A stretch of 64,000 nt of DNA, from the NCBI GenBank assembly GCA_018806985.1, contig JADANN010000218.1, forward strand, positions 62,001 through 126,000, written 5' to 3'. This DNA comes from Angiostrongylus vasorum (taxonomy: Eukaryota; Nematoda; Chromadorea; Rhabditida; Metastrongylidae). The translations under genes and the position numbers were made by a program. The first letter of the stretch is position 1. Each line of letters starts with the position of its first letter. The notes beneath the pieces are model-generated. The model did not search any database and was not told the DNA's origin. It worked only from the letters and a program-made list of their open reading frames with translations. Of this stretch, positions 44,461 to 56,518 are shown piece after piece.

Positions 44461-44519
44461 AGGTATTACTATTTATGCCGAAGCTTTTTTGAATAAAAGT
44501 CGCTTTTCACAGATTTATG

Positions 44520-44702
44520 ACTTGACCAGTATTCAGCGACACTAATGAATAAGACGGTAATCCCCAAGCAGCAGCCCAACTCACACGCAAAGTTCGAAGA
44601 CCTCTATGAATGGTTGGTACGAGGGAACAAGTCGACTGCAATAAGTGATCGAATCTGCACAATGTATGATGTCGGGTCGTGTAAAATAAACAAGTAATGA
44701 TA
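44520..44702 (+). repeat. SINE-B copy, 3' part
   Basis: GACCAGTATTCAGCGACACT, CCCCAAGCAGCAGCCCAAC and AAGTTCGAAGACCTCTATGA match the SINE-B 3' half, ending in an A/T-rich tail with TAATGATAAAAA. Confidence 0.7.
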
Positions 44703-44937
44703 AAAACTACATCTGTAACACATGGACGGTTTCAAACTTCGGATAATGGAATGGAAGAATGAAGGAGTGATCAAAAATAATAAGAAAACAAAGGATTTTG
44801 CCAATGATAGGAGACATCAGTGAACATCACCACTAAAGGTCACCATGATGTGTCGTTTTTTCACGATTGAATGGAAAATTTAAAGGAAAATCATGTTATT
44901 TGATACTTAAAAGAGTTTGTCGTCTAACAATATCACA

Positions 44938-45315
44938 CTACCCAACGGTTCACCGCCTGACAGTGGCTGCGAGGTGTTCCAGGGTGTCGGGCTGCGATGT
45001 AGAGCGGAGGATTCATCTCCTGGCAGGGTCTCCCAAGCTGAGGAGTCTGGCGTTTCCATCAAGAATTCTAGATAAGAGTAGACCAATACCCTGATCGACC
45101 ACGCTCCTGGTGTCAGACTAGTCGCGCGGAGGCAGATCTTCCGCTGATCCACAAGGGCGCGATTACCAGTGGTTGTGACGACCTGAGGGCAGACTTTAGC
45201 TAAGCTGACCTCAGGATTCCAGGGAACTACAATTGCTAAACCAGCAAATCGCCTAAGAAGTTTACGTTATGCTGGGACCCGCACAACCAGTTAGGACTGG
45301 CCATCCTAGTAAGTA
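44938..45315 (-). repeat. Repeat D copy, full length
   Basis: Plus-strand landmarks are CCCAACGGTTCACCGCCTG, GGTGTTCCAGGGTGTCGGGC, TCGACCACGCTCCTGGTG and GGACTGGCCATCCTAG. Confidence 0.83.
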
Positions 45316-45749
45316 TCCAAGCAATCCCACAATAACACTTTAGCATTTTACACAACCATTAATGACACTTAAAGATGGATTTATTTAAACATGGAAGAAC
45401 AAAGACTACAAGCTTCATGTTTCTCTTCTATACTTTAATCTTTAGTCTACATGATATGTATCTATCTAAACCATTATTTGAATTCAACGACCTACTTTAA
45501 AAAACACGAATTCTCAGGTAACACCAGCACTGGATATATGCGTGCCTTTCAAGGCATTCCTGAATAAAATCCTGGTATTGAAATTATATCATCAGCCCAT
45601 CAAAAGCAAGGGATTAAAATTTGGTTCTGAATGTTTCTAAAGTATCAAACAAAATGTTGCACAATTAGCATTCAAAACTACCAAGGAAACATCAACGTTG
45701 AGAAACTGTACAGTTAGTATTCCACAGAATAAAGAGGGAGTAATTATTG
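45316..45749. other. nothing recognised
   Basis: AT-rich spacer between Repeat D and a worn SINE-A. Confidence 0.5.
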
Positions 45750-46010
45750 GGGTGTGCAGTGAAGTGATTACAGATGCGCTAAATACACACATGGTCGCTG
45801 GTTCGATTTCGAGCAACGAACAAAAGAAGCCGTGTATCTCTCCGGACTGGGCAAATTGGCATCAAACTTATCTAGAAGGATTAAAACACTGACATTATAC
45901 ACAGGTTGTCTCCCGAAAGTCTATAGGCCAAATATAAATTTATTCAGCTCTGCTAGGCGGCTGATGACGCACCCTTACGTAAATATTGAAAGACTTCTGC
46001 CTTATTTCTT
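45750..46010 (+). repeat. SINE-A copy, diverged
   Basis: Head GGGGTGTGCAGTGAAGTG, CTGGTTCGATTTC, centre GGCATCAAACTTATCTAGAA and GATGACGCACCC keep the family order. Confidence 0.65.
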
Positions 46011-46040
46011 TAATTAGTACATGGCATTCAAATACCTAAA

Positions 46041-46375
46041 GGGGAATAGCGGAGTGGTTAATGATGCAATCCATCAGTCCATCAAGAAGCAAGGCACTGG
46101 ATCAACCCATCGCTCCAACGCAATTCTCCAATCCACGTGGGAACGTCTTGGCTCGACTATCTTAGAGATAACAAGAAGAATCGACCCGACCAGCATTCTA
46201 AGGCATCCATAAAGAAGATGAAATCCTCAAGCAGCGCCCAAAACAACATGCCAAATATTCGAAAACCTTTTGGAAGATTAATGCGGGAAAACGAGTGGAA
46301 AAAAAAAGTGCAAGCAGAGCTGGGATCCACGCAGTATCTGATGATGAGTTTTGGGAATAGGATAAATAGAACATT
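46041..46375 (+). repeat. SINE-B copy, central SINE-A-like domain absent
   Basis: The tRNA-like head (AATAGCGGAGTGGTTAATG, CTGGATCAACCC) passes almost directly into the SINE-B 3' half (CAATCCACGTGGGAACG, CCGACCAGCATTCTAAG, CTCAAGCAGCGCCC). The shared TTGGTACC..CTTGTCTGG centre is missing. Confidence 0.72.
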
Positions 46376-47069
46376 TAGATGATTCGTGGTTATAATGCAA
46401 CATAAGCGAAGAAACACAGAACTTCAATTCGATTTGTCGTTCCGAGACCATGCGAACACACATGGAAGTGGTTGCGTTTATGCAGTTTGAAGACCAGCCG
46501 CTCTTTTTGCTCGCTGAACCTTTCGATTATAGTTGAACACGTTCCTCCATGGAATGCTATATTGGCCATACTGGAGCATATCCAGGTCTTCAATGTATGC
46601 AAGTCACTGCTGTTTTGAATCCGACAACAGTGCTTCGGTCTTAAGACTGGGATCCATCCGCAAAATCTGAGGATACTGCGAGTAGTGGACGACTGATTGA
46701 TTGAGCAGGATAAACCAGAACACAGTATATTCACGAGGTAACATAAAAGGCCGAGAAATTGGTCCTCAACAAAAAGTGTTAGGAGCACACACTTTTTTCC
46801 TTGGTTCCCTTCCCCCTTTGCTTCTAAAAACAAATTCTTTGTTTTATGATGCGTGCATATTAACGGTCACAGAAATAGAATTCGTAGAAAAAAGTGTGAA
46901 CGGATCTAATGGTGGTATCAGTTAGTGTTCCTAACCGATAATCATTTAGTTCCAACAAATTTGTCATATGAAAGCAAGGCTTCGCGAATAAAGATTTATC
47001 CCTGGAACGATGTCTGCAAAACCCTTAGATTAATTAGGTTTTGTACAGCATGGAAGAACAGTAATGAAA
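46376..47069. other. nothing recognised
   Basis: A 147-codon minus-strand ORF (46390-46833) crosses this stretch. I see no family motif in it and it overlaps the SINE-B tail at one end, so I do not call it a gene. Confidence 0.45.
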
Positions 47070-47650
47070 TCAATAGGTATCCTTTCTTTGATGAGTTTAC
47101 ACGAGGTTGATAATTATATTTATTTTCGGCTAACGTTTCGACGTCTTCGTCTTCATCAGAGCCGATAGTCCGAGTCGATGGTCCACGCTTGTTATTCGTC
47201 TCGATGTGGCAGCTTCGCCTCCGTGTCGAGTCACGTCTTCTTCAGCGGGCCATCTCCTCGAATGATGCATACTCACCCGGTGATGCCCTTTTATGCAGGT
47301 TGCTGATGGTGGATAGCTGTGATTGTCCGGTGATAGTGTGATAGTAACTTGTTTTTCCCGGACAATCAAATCTGCAGAAGTCGGTGTTATCATCAGCTCG
47401 CACGAAGCATTGTAATAGTTCGAAACCGACTTTCTTTGAACCTCGCTGAGACTAATCAATATGCATTCTTTCTTTGATGAGCTCACACGAGGTTGATAAT
47501 CATATTTATTTTCGGTTAACGTTAATGAAGATGAAGACGTCGAAACGTTAGCCGAAAATAAATATAATTATCAACCTCGTGTAAGCTCATGAAAGGAAGA
47601 ATACACATTGATTAGTCACGCCGAGGTCCAAGGAAAGTCGGTTTCAAAAT
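47070..47650 (-). mobile_element. retrozyme-like element: hammerhead motifs flanking a 386-nt unit
   Basis: Three copies of one terminal sequence are present (TTAGCCGAAAATAAATAT then CAACCTCGTGT). Two are direct repeats on the minus strand, starting at 47517 and 47131. One is inverted on the plus strand (about 47527-47650). Both direct copies begin exactly after a hammerhead cleavage motif (CGTT|A), so the distance between cleavage points is 386 nt, 47517 down to 47132. The 3'-terminal AGCGAGGTTCAAAGAAAGTC resembles the ends of PLE-1 and the PLE fragment. There is no PLE coding region. The minus strand is open for 118 codons across the unit, with no recognisable protein. Confidence 0.65.
47126..47165 (-). 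ncRNA. hammerhead ribozyme motif, best copy
   Basis: On the minus strand: stem I TCGGCT (47165-47160) pairs perfectly with AGCCGA (47131-47126). The core is CTGATGA (47159-47153). Stem II is GACG-AAGA-CGTC (47151-47140), then GAAA (47139-47136) and CGTT with cleavage after T47132. Helix III is the palindromic ACGT, so only a dimer or tandem transcript would be expected to cleave efficiently. As in the PLE copies there is one extra A (47152) before stem II. Confidence 0.6.
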
Positions 47651-47867
47651 AATGCAATCGTTTTCTGTGAAGCTTATAAGACAATTATGCTATCAATAGT
47701 AAATCCCATTTCAAAGAAATCCCAATGATTCAAATCATCCTTACTATCTAAAACTCTTGACGACATAATAACATTTGAAGTCCAAATTCGAAGTTGTTTA
47801 AGAACATATCGTTAAACATTACTAAGGAAAAAATGGCCCTCCAAGGTCATCCTACAGAAGCCAAAGG

Positions 47868-48126
47868 GAATACAGACTCCTCAGGTATGCACCATGCATT
47901 CGACTTCATTAAGCATCCTTTGAAGGTGGTTGAATGCATATCTGGCCTTTACAATGACTCGCGGTGGGCTAACGATATAATGAACCAGCGCTGCTTTCCC
48001 TCCCAGACCCAATCAGTACAATTTGCAGACCACGGAGGGATGGAGGGCTTGGTGGGCCATGGGCGCAGAGATCAATTCCACGTGTGTGTTGCAGGGCGCC
48101 TCCGACCACTGCGCCACATGCGCCCA
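47868..48126 (-). repeat. SINE-A copy
   Basis: Minus-strand copy from ACTCCTCAGGTATGCACC to GCGCCACATGCGCCC. The centre is altered (CCAGACCCAATCAGTACAAT), breaking the palindrome. The tail is replaced by unrelated sequence. Confidence 0.83.
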
Positions 48127-49202
48127 TATTTGAATGAAGGAAACAAAATAAAAAACTTTCCAAAGGAATCCGTTTTTGTTCGCTAGGCGTCTTGGTTTTC
48201 CATATCTGATAACGAGCTGAGTAGTCTATATCTACTTTGATGACGGAATGCGATTTTATCCACAGATATTGATTGCAAGACGTTTAGCGATAAAAACTCT
48301 AATGGACTTCCTAGGACATCTTCTTCAACATTAGAGGAGGAAGTAACGAAGTAGCACCGACAGCATAGGATTAGACGCACATCGTTGTAATTTTTACAAG
48401 TATTTTGAACGGTCCTGATCGATTAGATATCCAAGAAATGCAAAACATAACTGTGAGGGTTAGTGTAAAGACTTATAACAGATCCGTTTATCATTGAGCT
48501 ACCGCTTCCTGTCCATCCAGCACTTTTCTTCGGAAATACTATTTCTGGTCGATGCTGGAGGAAGTGAAAAGTTCCAAGGAAACACCAAAAATCTTGTTCA
48601 TTAGTAAATAACGCTATCGTTATCTAAGAGAAATTTTCTGGGTATTTTATCGCTAACACGTCTTTATTAATTGTTTTCTTTCCGAAGCACCGATTACTTA
48701 GGCAGAATTTCAAAAACAGCTTCCTCGCTCTGTCACTGATAAAGTGACAAAGCAGCTTTCCCCCAAAATTCTGCTAATTGAGTCGTTTCTTTTTATGGTC
48801 CCTTGTAATACACCTCCAACACCTCCTTCATCTGATTCGTTCTCTTGCAAGCGCCACCGATGGAGAGGATGTGTTGCGCATGGATTCGGCTGTAGTTTAA
48901 AAACCCATGGCAACGCTTTTTCACAAACAGTTGACAGCTCATGTGAATCTGAGGAAAGTTAATTGCTCTGCAACTAAAAAAATCCTCCAAAACAGCTGAA
49001 ATTTCTCCAAGCAAGTCGACCAATCGAAGAAGATATTTGTCAATATGCGGGTAAACAAAGGGACAGGACTTCTGTTAAAAAAGATGGAGGATTCATCGAA
49101 TGATTGTGATGCCATCTATTTCAGCAGAACATAAATTAACCAAAGGAAAAAAAGAAAAAAAACCGGCATGAGACGTTGCCATTTCTGAGCTTGCATAAAA
49201 AA
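48127..49202. other. nothing firmly recognised
   Basis: A minus-strand ORF at 48183-48380 (ends SSLSDMENQDA and a TAG) looks like protein in composition but matches no family I know. Otherwise AT-rich. Confidence 0.4.
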
Positions 49203-49585
49203 AATCTCCCATCGGTTTACTGCCTCATCGTGGCTGGGGCGTGGTTGGTCTTTGGTATTGGGCTGCAATGTACTGCGGGTGATTAATCTCTTCGGCAGGG
49301 CCTCCCAAGCTGAGAAGGAGTCCGACGTTTCCATCAGGAAGCCCAGCTAAAAGTAAACCAGTGACAGGATCCACCACCGTCCTGGTATCGAACTAGTCGC
49401 ATGGCGGCAAATCTCCCTTGATCCTCAAGGGTGGCGACTGCCTGTGGTGGTGACGACCTGAGGCAGACTTTGGCCTGATTGACCTCAGAACTCTAAGGAA
49501 CAACAACGGCGAAACCAGCAAAACTCCGACAATGATAGAAATTATGCTGGGCCCGTACAACCAGTGGAGAGAGGGCCATCCAAGT
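49203..49585 (-). repeat. Repeat D copy, full length
   Basis: Plus-strand landmarks are CATCGGTTTACTGCCTCATCG, GATCCACCACCGTCCTGG, TCGCATGGCGGCAAATCTC and GAGGGCCATCCAAG. Confidence 0.84.
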
Positions 49586-50021
49586 ATCCAAATAACATAA
49601 AAAAACAGCTTCTTCAATGGAACTACTGATACGATCCTCTGTAACCAAATCACTATCTTCGTTATTCGATCGCTGACAGGAACGGAGATATGTTTCTATC
49701 ACCGAGAATCTGCGAATATTAGGAAGAAATACTTTTCCACAACACCGTTTGATGTAGATATTGCTCACCAAAGAATTTTTGGCTGTTCAAATACACAATA
49801 CTTCGTTCATTGTTAGTTCAGTGTTAACGTGGAAGAATAAACCAACGTTCAAAAATGCGTGACAGATGTGTTTTTCGGCCAAGTTTCATAAATCCATGAT
49901 CTACAAACAATTTTTCCTCAACAGGTTTGTGTTGACAACACAACGAAAAAACGGAAAGACATCTGCGAACAAACAACGAAAGACGATAAGGTGTGAAGAA
50001 CTGGGAAATCCAATGGCATGA

Positions 50022-50304
50022 AAGGATAAACGATAAAGCTCCAGGCGTTGATCAACCCGTGAGGAATACACCATACACTCGACCTCACCAAGCATCGCCT
50101 GGAGGTGATTGAATGCACATCCAGCCTTCACAATGACTCGCGGCGACCCACCGATGTATCGAGCCAGTGCTGCTATCCTCCCAGACAAGTCTGGTACCAA
50201 TTTGCCGACCCCGGAGAGATGGAAGGCTTGGTGGGCCAGTGGTGCGCGAATCAATGTCATGTGTATTGCAAGGCGCCTCCGACCACTGCGTCACACGCAC
50301 CCAT
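50022..50304 (-). repeat. SINE-A copy, full length
   Basis: It begins with the tandem tail GGATAAACGATAAAGC and ends at CGTCACACGCACCC. CCAGACAAGTCTGG is perfect. It is among the least diverged copies. Confidence 0.88.
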
Positions 50305-52113
50305 CTAATGTCCAACGAGTCTGAAATTCTCTTCGCCTCTGTTGTTCCTTACAGAATTATGATATTTCATACCAAATCCAATTAAACTTCTGAAGAGGAC
50401 GTTGTTTCAAACATTCTCGATGATCCACAATTATTTTAACGCGCACATCCCGATAGTATTTAATTTAGCTCTTTCAACCTTGAAGAAACATATTTCATCT
50501 CATAACGATCTCCACAAATTTAAACGAAGAAGCTTTCTTACCTCACCAAGAAAGATTCCTGACTTCTTGGAATTGATTAAATGCTATTTTTCTTCGTTTT
50601 TTTTCGTCAAAACTCGTAATTCAGACAACGAAACAATTAAAGAAGCTGTAATTCGTTAGCGGAATGATCATGTCCCATGTTGATGTCTCTTTCAGTTGCT
50701 GCGTCTGTTTTAAAAATTCTATCCTTTATCCTTTTTTCCGGCAGAGCTTAAAATTGAAGTGAGCTTAAAATTACAATATAAGAATTTTGCATACTTTCAA
50801 ACTAATAAGCAGTGTCACTCCTATAAGTTTGTCGACTTCTCATGTTTTCATACTGGAAAACCTGACTTATCCAAGATTACCGACAACTGCAAAGAAGCCG
50901 AAATGATTGCAAATACGTTAAAGAGTTATGTGAAACCGGAAAATTCTTCAATATTCCGTATCAGAACATTCCGTTGTGATGGAATTCAGCACCTTAACGT
51001 CAACGCGTGAAACCAATGACCGATGAGATTGAATTTTAGTTTACTGAGTGACTTGAATTTGAACTGACTAATTCGAAGTGATCAACTGACAAAAACACAT
51101 CGATTGGGTTCGAAAAAGAAGAACATGGTTGCAGACGATGAGAACTGGTAAAAATGTGTCTGAGTAAGGACATTCCGCGGATTCTCCGATACGTTCAACG
51201 GATAGGGTATAAGTTTTCGGACTTATTCGGATACGAATAAGAAAACGCTCCGTTTGATTATGTAATGGTAGTTATTACAGACAAAAACCATTCCAACTAG
51301 TTGAATGCCGCAAAAAATATCAGGAAATACCGAAGAGAAGTAGTAAAAAATCAATACTTAGTTAATAACGCATATTTAATTTGAGTAGAAGAAAGTCGTG
51401 TGGATTTCTAAGTGCTTTGAAAAACTTCGTCAAATCTCAAAATATAATTCGTGTAGAGACATAACAGACTTTTAGCCTATAGTAGAACTATATCTAATAA
51501 ACAGAAATGAACCTTTTAAGGTTACTAAGCCCAAGAAACTTTAAGAAAGCAATGATTCCAAGCGCTACAACGATTCGTCGTTGGTTTTCGGCCATACGAA
51601 GGTATGAAGTCAGTAAATAACAGAAAGTTTGTAAAAAAAAGAACAAAGAGAGGAGAGAAAATGTCCCTGAGACATCGACGCGACGCCTTTCCAACATTCC
51701 GAGCGACGTCAAGTGAAGGAGTCATCATGGCACGTGTGAATCATCCCACCACCACCACCAGATAGCAACAACACGCCATCGTAGGGCATTCGTGTTTTGA
51801 ATGAAAACCCAGCCGACCGTGAACAACTATGGATGCCAGCGACCTGTTTGTTCGAAAAATTGAAACAAGTGGCGACAGAATGACGAGAAGAATCTCATAA
51901 CAAGTAGAGCAAGTAAGAATGATTCGGTACTACAACAAAACTAAAAGAAACGAAGCAGCTTTTTGCCCAGCAAGAATATCTATCACTGCGAATATCGCAG
52001 ACACACCGGTAAATATTCACTACAGCAGTGCTTGACCAATATATGAAACTATGTTCTCCTTCTCTATAAGAAATATTACTGCTTAGGTCTATCTGGAAAT
52101 CTATCGTTAACAT
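50305..52113. other. nothing recognised
   Basis: AT-rich. ORFs at 50402-50659 and 50759-51010 (plus) show no family resemblance or splice context. Confidence 0.45.
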
Positions 52114-52262
52114 GATGGGCGCGTGTGACGCAGCGGTCGGAGGCGCCCTGCGACACACACGTGGAGTCGATCCTCGCGCCCCTGGCTCACCAAGCCTTCC
52201 ATCCCTCTGGGGTCGGCAAGTTGGTACTAGGCAGGCTAGCCTGCGAGGATAGCAGCACTGTG
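52114..52262 (+). repeat. SINE-A copy, 3'-truncated
   Basis: GGGCGCGTGTGACGCAGCGG pairs with CGCGCCC. The copy stops after GCGAGGATAGCAGCACTG. Useful for modelling the tRNA-like head, which is intact. Confidence 0.84.
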
Positions 52263-52716
52263 ACAAAGGTTGCACGTGATTTGAAGAAGACAACAAAGCA
52301 GGTCTATATGGATGTAGAGCCAATCTAAAATGACTCATGAAACCAATTTGAATTTGCTCCTGTAAACAAAAAGTGGCGCGCCTTTTCAACGAAGAAAAGA
52401 AGCGGTAACGCATGAGATATCTTCACAAAAAGGTTAAGGGGATTATTTCCAATTTTCGCTTTATCTCTACAAGACCATTTATTGCCAAGAAGCAAGTGGA
52501 AATGCAAAGTTCAGCAAATAGGAACTTGAGAATTTCACGTAGTAAGATAAATTTAGGACAACTTTTGAGAAACATATAACTCTTCGAGAACATCGCATCA
52601 TTTGTTTGAGGTCTTACCTACTACTCCACACCCTAAGCTTTACACACTTACACAGCTGTGGAATTCACACCTAATTGTTACTATGATACCTCAAGAGCCA
52701 AATCTTCGAAGCATAG

Positions 52717-52957
52717 AGCTTTCCGTATTGGGCAATCCACTAGGGATACACTGCGCACTGAACTCACCAAATGCTTGGCCTGTACACCTACTTGCGAGGG
52801 CCTAGCGATGTATTAAGTCAGTGTTTGCTATTTTTCCAGAAGAGTCCAATTTGCGGAGAGTGAAGGAATGAAGGCTGGTTACCCCGGGGCCCAAGAACGA
52901 ACCAAGGATCAAGTGTGAGTTTAACGGCACCTCGAACCACTGCCTACGCACGCCTCT
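52717..52957 (-). repeat. SINE-A copy, diverged
   Basis: Order on the minus strand: AGAGCTTTCCGTATTGGGCA, CTTGCGAGGGCCTAGCGATG, AAGAGTCCAATTTGC, ACCACTGCCTACGCACGCC. Identity is low. Confidence 0.65.
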
Positions 52958-53215
52958 GTTTCAAGTGAACTCCAATTAATCTAACCTAATAGAATAACAT
53001 AAATTCCACTATAATACTTGTTGGAAGCACTACAACGCTTAGTAGATCCACAACATAAAAATCAGCAACGATCAAACTGATGCAATATAACAATCCTTGA
53101 GAATGTATACTCGTCAAAATGTTGTAACGTTAATAAGACTCAAAATTTCATTTAAAGCTACACCTATCCAAAGCAGGAGAAATAGAGCACTAATTAGTGG
53201 GAGTATATCGAGACA

Positions 53216-53498
53216 AGGCGCGTGTAGAGCAGCGCTTAGAGGTGTTCTGCAATACACACGTGGTCGCTTGTTCAATCTCGCCTTCCGGACTCACCGATTC
53301 TTCTGTTCCTCGGAAATATGCAAATTAGTACCGGAGCTGTCCGAAAAGATAAAAACACTGACTTGAGACATTGGTAGGAAACTGAAAGTCATCGTATAGA
53401 CCAGATATGTGTTCAATCACCTTTAACGATATTTAATAAAGTCGAATGCATGCCGCATCCCTCAGGAATTGATCAAGGCCGAGAGCTTTATTAAATCT
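53216..53498 (+). repeat. SINE-A copy, diverged
   Basis: From AAGGCGCGTGTAGAGCAGCG to GCCGAGAGCTTTATTAAATC. The centre (TAGTACCGGAGCTGTCCG) is changed from the consensus. Confidence 0.78.
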
Positions 53499-53929
53499 TC
53501 TATGTAGAGATGAATGGGCACTGATTTATAGTAAAATCAGCAAAGATGAAAAAAAGGACAGCTTATTTTTCCAAAACGTTTTAAAAAGACCAACTGCAGA
53601 TTTCAGGAAAGCTTTATGATGAAGAATTGCTGCTGTTATTGCTTAACGGATACTCGATGCTCTCCATGATATCGTTTTTCCAAGTAAACACACCTGACTT
53701 CACACAAGGCGCAAAGCGGCTGGTTCACATTTTTACAGTTTTGCAATGAGAACACGTCTCACAGAACATCTTTTTTAGAAGCATTCCAGCTATAATTGAC
53801 TGTAATGTAAATAGAAAAACAAAATGGAACCCTGGAAATTGCCGTGAAAAAAGCGAAATCTATTGGTTCACTGCGAAATTCTTTGCATCTAACAATAAGA
53901 ACGGGAGAGCTTGATCACCACTTTGTATC

Positions 53930-54215
53930 TAAATCACAGGAAAAGAGCGAGTAGTGATCCCATTCATTACGGTTCGAGCCCATTCCTGGTTCACCCACCA
54001 AGCATCTCACCTTACAGCGGTTGGAAACTTGGCACCAAACTGATCTGCGAAAAAGCTCACTCTCCGTATTCTAAGTGGGAATGCCATAGCCCGACTATCC
54101 CAGGACTCCAGTAAGAATCGATTTGACCAGTATTCAACGACATTCATGATGAAAGGACAGTCATCGAGCACTAGGCGAGCCACATGCAAAAGTTGGAAGA
54201 CCTTCGTGGATGATG
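53930..54215 (+). repeat. SINE-B copy
   Basis: AGTGATCCCATTCATTACGG, GAGCCCATTCCTGG, central CTTGGCACCAAACTGATCTG, then CGATTTGACCAGTATTCAAC and AAAGTTGGAAGACC. Confidence 0.72.
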
Positions 54216-54524
54216 GTTGAGAGAAAACGTAAGCAAAAGAAATTTAAAGAAAATATGTCCAATGAAGACTAATGGACTAGATGTAGAAAAGAAAGAAAAG
54301 TCGCGAAGCTCTATGCATGATTTCAAAGTTGAGTGTTAAGCGGTAAAACCACTCTCAATTTCCAAACTCAATTCAACCAATGAACTGCTAGCGATTGCTC
54401 AGTACAACATTCACTTGCAATGTTTCGTGACGAAAGTCAAAATCTTTAAGAAAGGATTCGTCGGAAACGACTCGATACCACCTGATAATAGTTTTTCATG
54501 AGTAGTATGCTATCCAATCGTAGT

Positions 54525-54895
54525 TTATTAGGGTGTTCTTGGTTATCGAACTAAATGTGCAGCGAAGCCTCCCTTCCCAAGAAGGGTACCGCAAACTGCG
54601 GAGTTTGACAATTGGATCCGGATGCCCAACAAAGAGTGAACCCATAAGAAAATCGAGGAAAACTCGTACAGCAACTCAGTTGTAAAATGACGAACCTACC
54701 ATCACTTCATAAAGGCCGACGACTCACTGCGGTGATCGCCAGGGAAAGCATTAGCACGGCGATATCGAGTTTTTAAGGAATGAAAATCTTACCTAGACGG
54801 CAAAGAAGTGGTTTCAAATCACCAGTCAAATCTGAATGTGTTAGGGCCTGTGTGATTCTTCGCCCAGATGGGCCATTCATGTAAGTGTGAGTAAG
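54525..54895 (-). repeat. Repeat D copy, strongly diverged
   Basis: GGGTGTTCTTGGTTATCGAA, AATGTGCAGCGAAGCCTCCC and CCCAGATGGGCCATTCATG keep the minus-strand family order. Confidence 0.55.
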
Positions 54896-56518
54896 CAGCA
54901 GTTCGAAAACGTTTCAACTGGACTGGGAGGTTGAAAAAAACCTAACAAGTGAGCGCCGCATGGCAAAGAGAACGACAAGTAAAAAGGAACCATTTTCTTC
55001 TAAACGACAATGCGCGTACTTATATTTCAGAAAATGTGATCTAAAAGCTGAACAAATTGCCCGTACACATCACTCATCAGATTTCACTATGAGCACACTA
55101 CTACTTCCTCAGATTTCCCTATCAGCAACTTTATTCGTAAGAAGAAATTTGCAAACCAACAGGCAGACGAAAGAGGGTTACCAAGAGCCCTGATTATTGT
55201 GGCTCTTATTTTTGATTGACGCAACTGAATAGGATCAGACCAATATAAATAATTCGTTCAGAATGCGAAATCCTATAGTAAATAACTAAAAAGGATATTC
55301 TTTTTAAAACAACTACAAAATGTCGAATAACATAAAGCGGGACAAAAATTCATCAACTAATATAAAAATTCTGAGAAAACAAAAAGGGTTAAAAGCTTGA
55401 CACGATGAAATTGAACAAAAAAGACAAGGATTTCTCCTAGGAGAAACATCTTCTAAGGACATCCTTAAGAATCTTAACGCATGAAATTTATTAGGGTAAA
55501 AGTTAGGACCAGTTTACGCTTTGTTCACTATACTAACAACCGTCGCCAGTTGTTTAAATGTGTCCAACTTATGAAATCGGCAAGAAAAAAGAAAGTTAGG
55601 CATCATCTCAAAGATGACAACTCCGATCAAACAGAGGACAATAAACACCACACAATGACATCATAGAACCTCAGAGGGATAAATGTACTGGAGCATAAGA
55701 ATGGAGACAGAGCAAACTTTATGAAACTTTGTACTAATATCGGAAGTTGTAGTTTGTTTGGTTCCTATGAAATAGTACACAGCCAATTGAATGTGTTCTG
55801 GTGGAACTCCAACCCATAATGATAGGCGACTACGAAGCTTTAGCACTGAGATGAAAAAGCATTTGGGATAAAAACCTTTTGTAAACAACCGCTTTTGTTC
55901 GGAATGAAACGAAATCGATTACGTTCTTAATATTAACGTCATTTAGCCTCCCACTGCTAGAAACTTCATAAGCAGATTCTAGAGCAACATGCGACACTAC
56001 AGCCTTTACAACCTGCCTTCTTCACAGCAAACACAGAAAAAAATTTTTAAAGAACAAAAACCACACGTTCCCACGACTAGAAACACCTACATATTATCCT
56101 TGGCCCCATAACGACGTTTCTTCTCAAAGAAAATAGCCGACGTTCACTTTTTTCCAACTAATCCAATTCGATTGGTTCCTTTGCCGCACAAACTAAAGGA
56201 CGATCGGAAGGTACAACACTACTACTATATTGGCTTCATGTCTATTTCTTACTGTTTATTCGAAAAACAGTCCATCCACTTGAAGATTCATCCACTACAA
56301 CGGACACCGTTTCACAACATTTTCCACAAAGATGCAGAAAAAAGAAACATGCAAAAATTCGGTCTCATCTAACTGCCCATACAACTTTCGTCTACATTGA
56401 TGTTGTCAGCAAAGTGAATTTATTCTAACGTGGAAATTCAGTTCTTAAAGGCCAATTTCTTCAGCTTGTGATATTCCAAATAGTATCAGTAATTGTTAGA
56501 ATTTACATATCACAGAAG
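54896..56518. other. nothing recognised
   Basis: AT-rich. A basic 61-codon ORF at 55481-55666 (plus) has no recognisable domain. Confidence 0.45.

Noticed and set aside
46390..46833. 147-codon minus-strand ORF as a transposase or RT fragment
   Set aside because: I looked for RT, DDE and nuclease motifs and found none. Its start overlaps the SINE-B tail region.
47130..47486. 118-codon ORF across the retrozyme-like unit
   Set aside because: It starts inside the terminal repeat and ends in the hammerhead motif. It has no recognised domain and I cannot show purifying selection. Treated as non-coding until tested.
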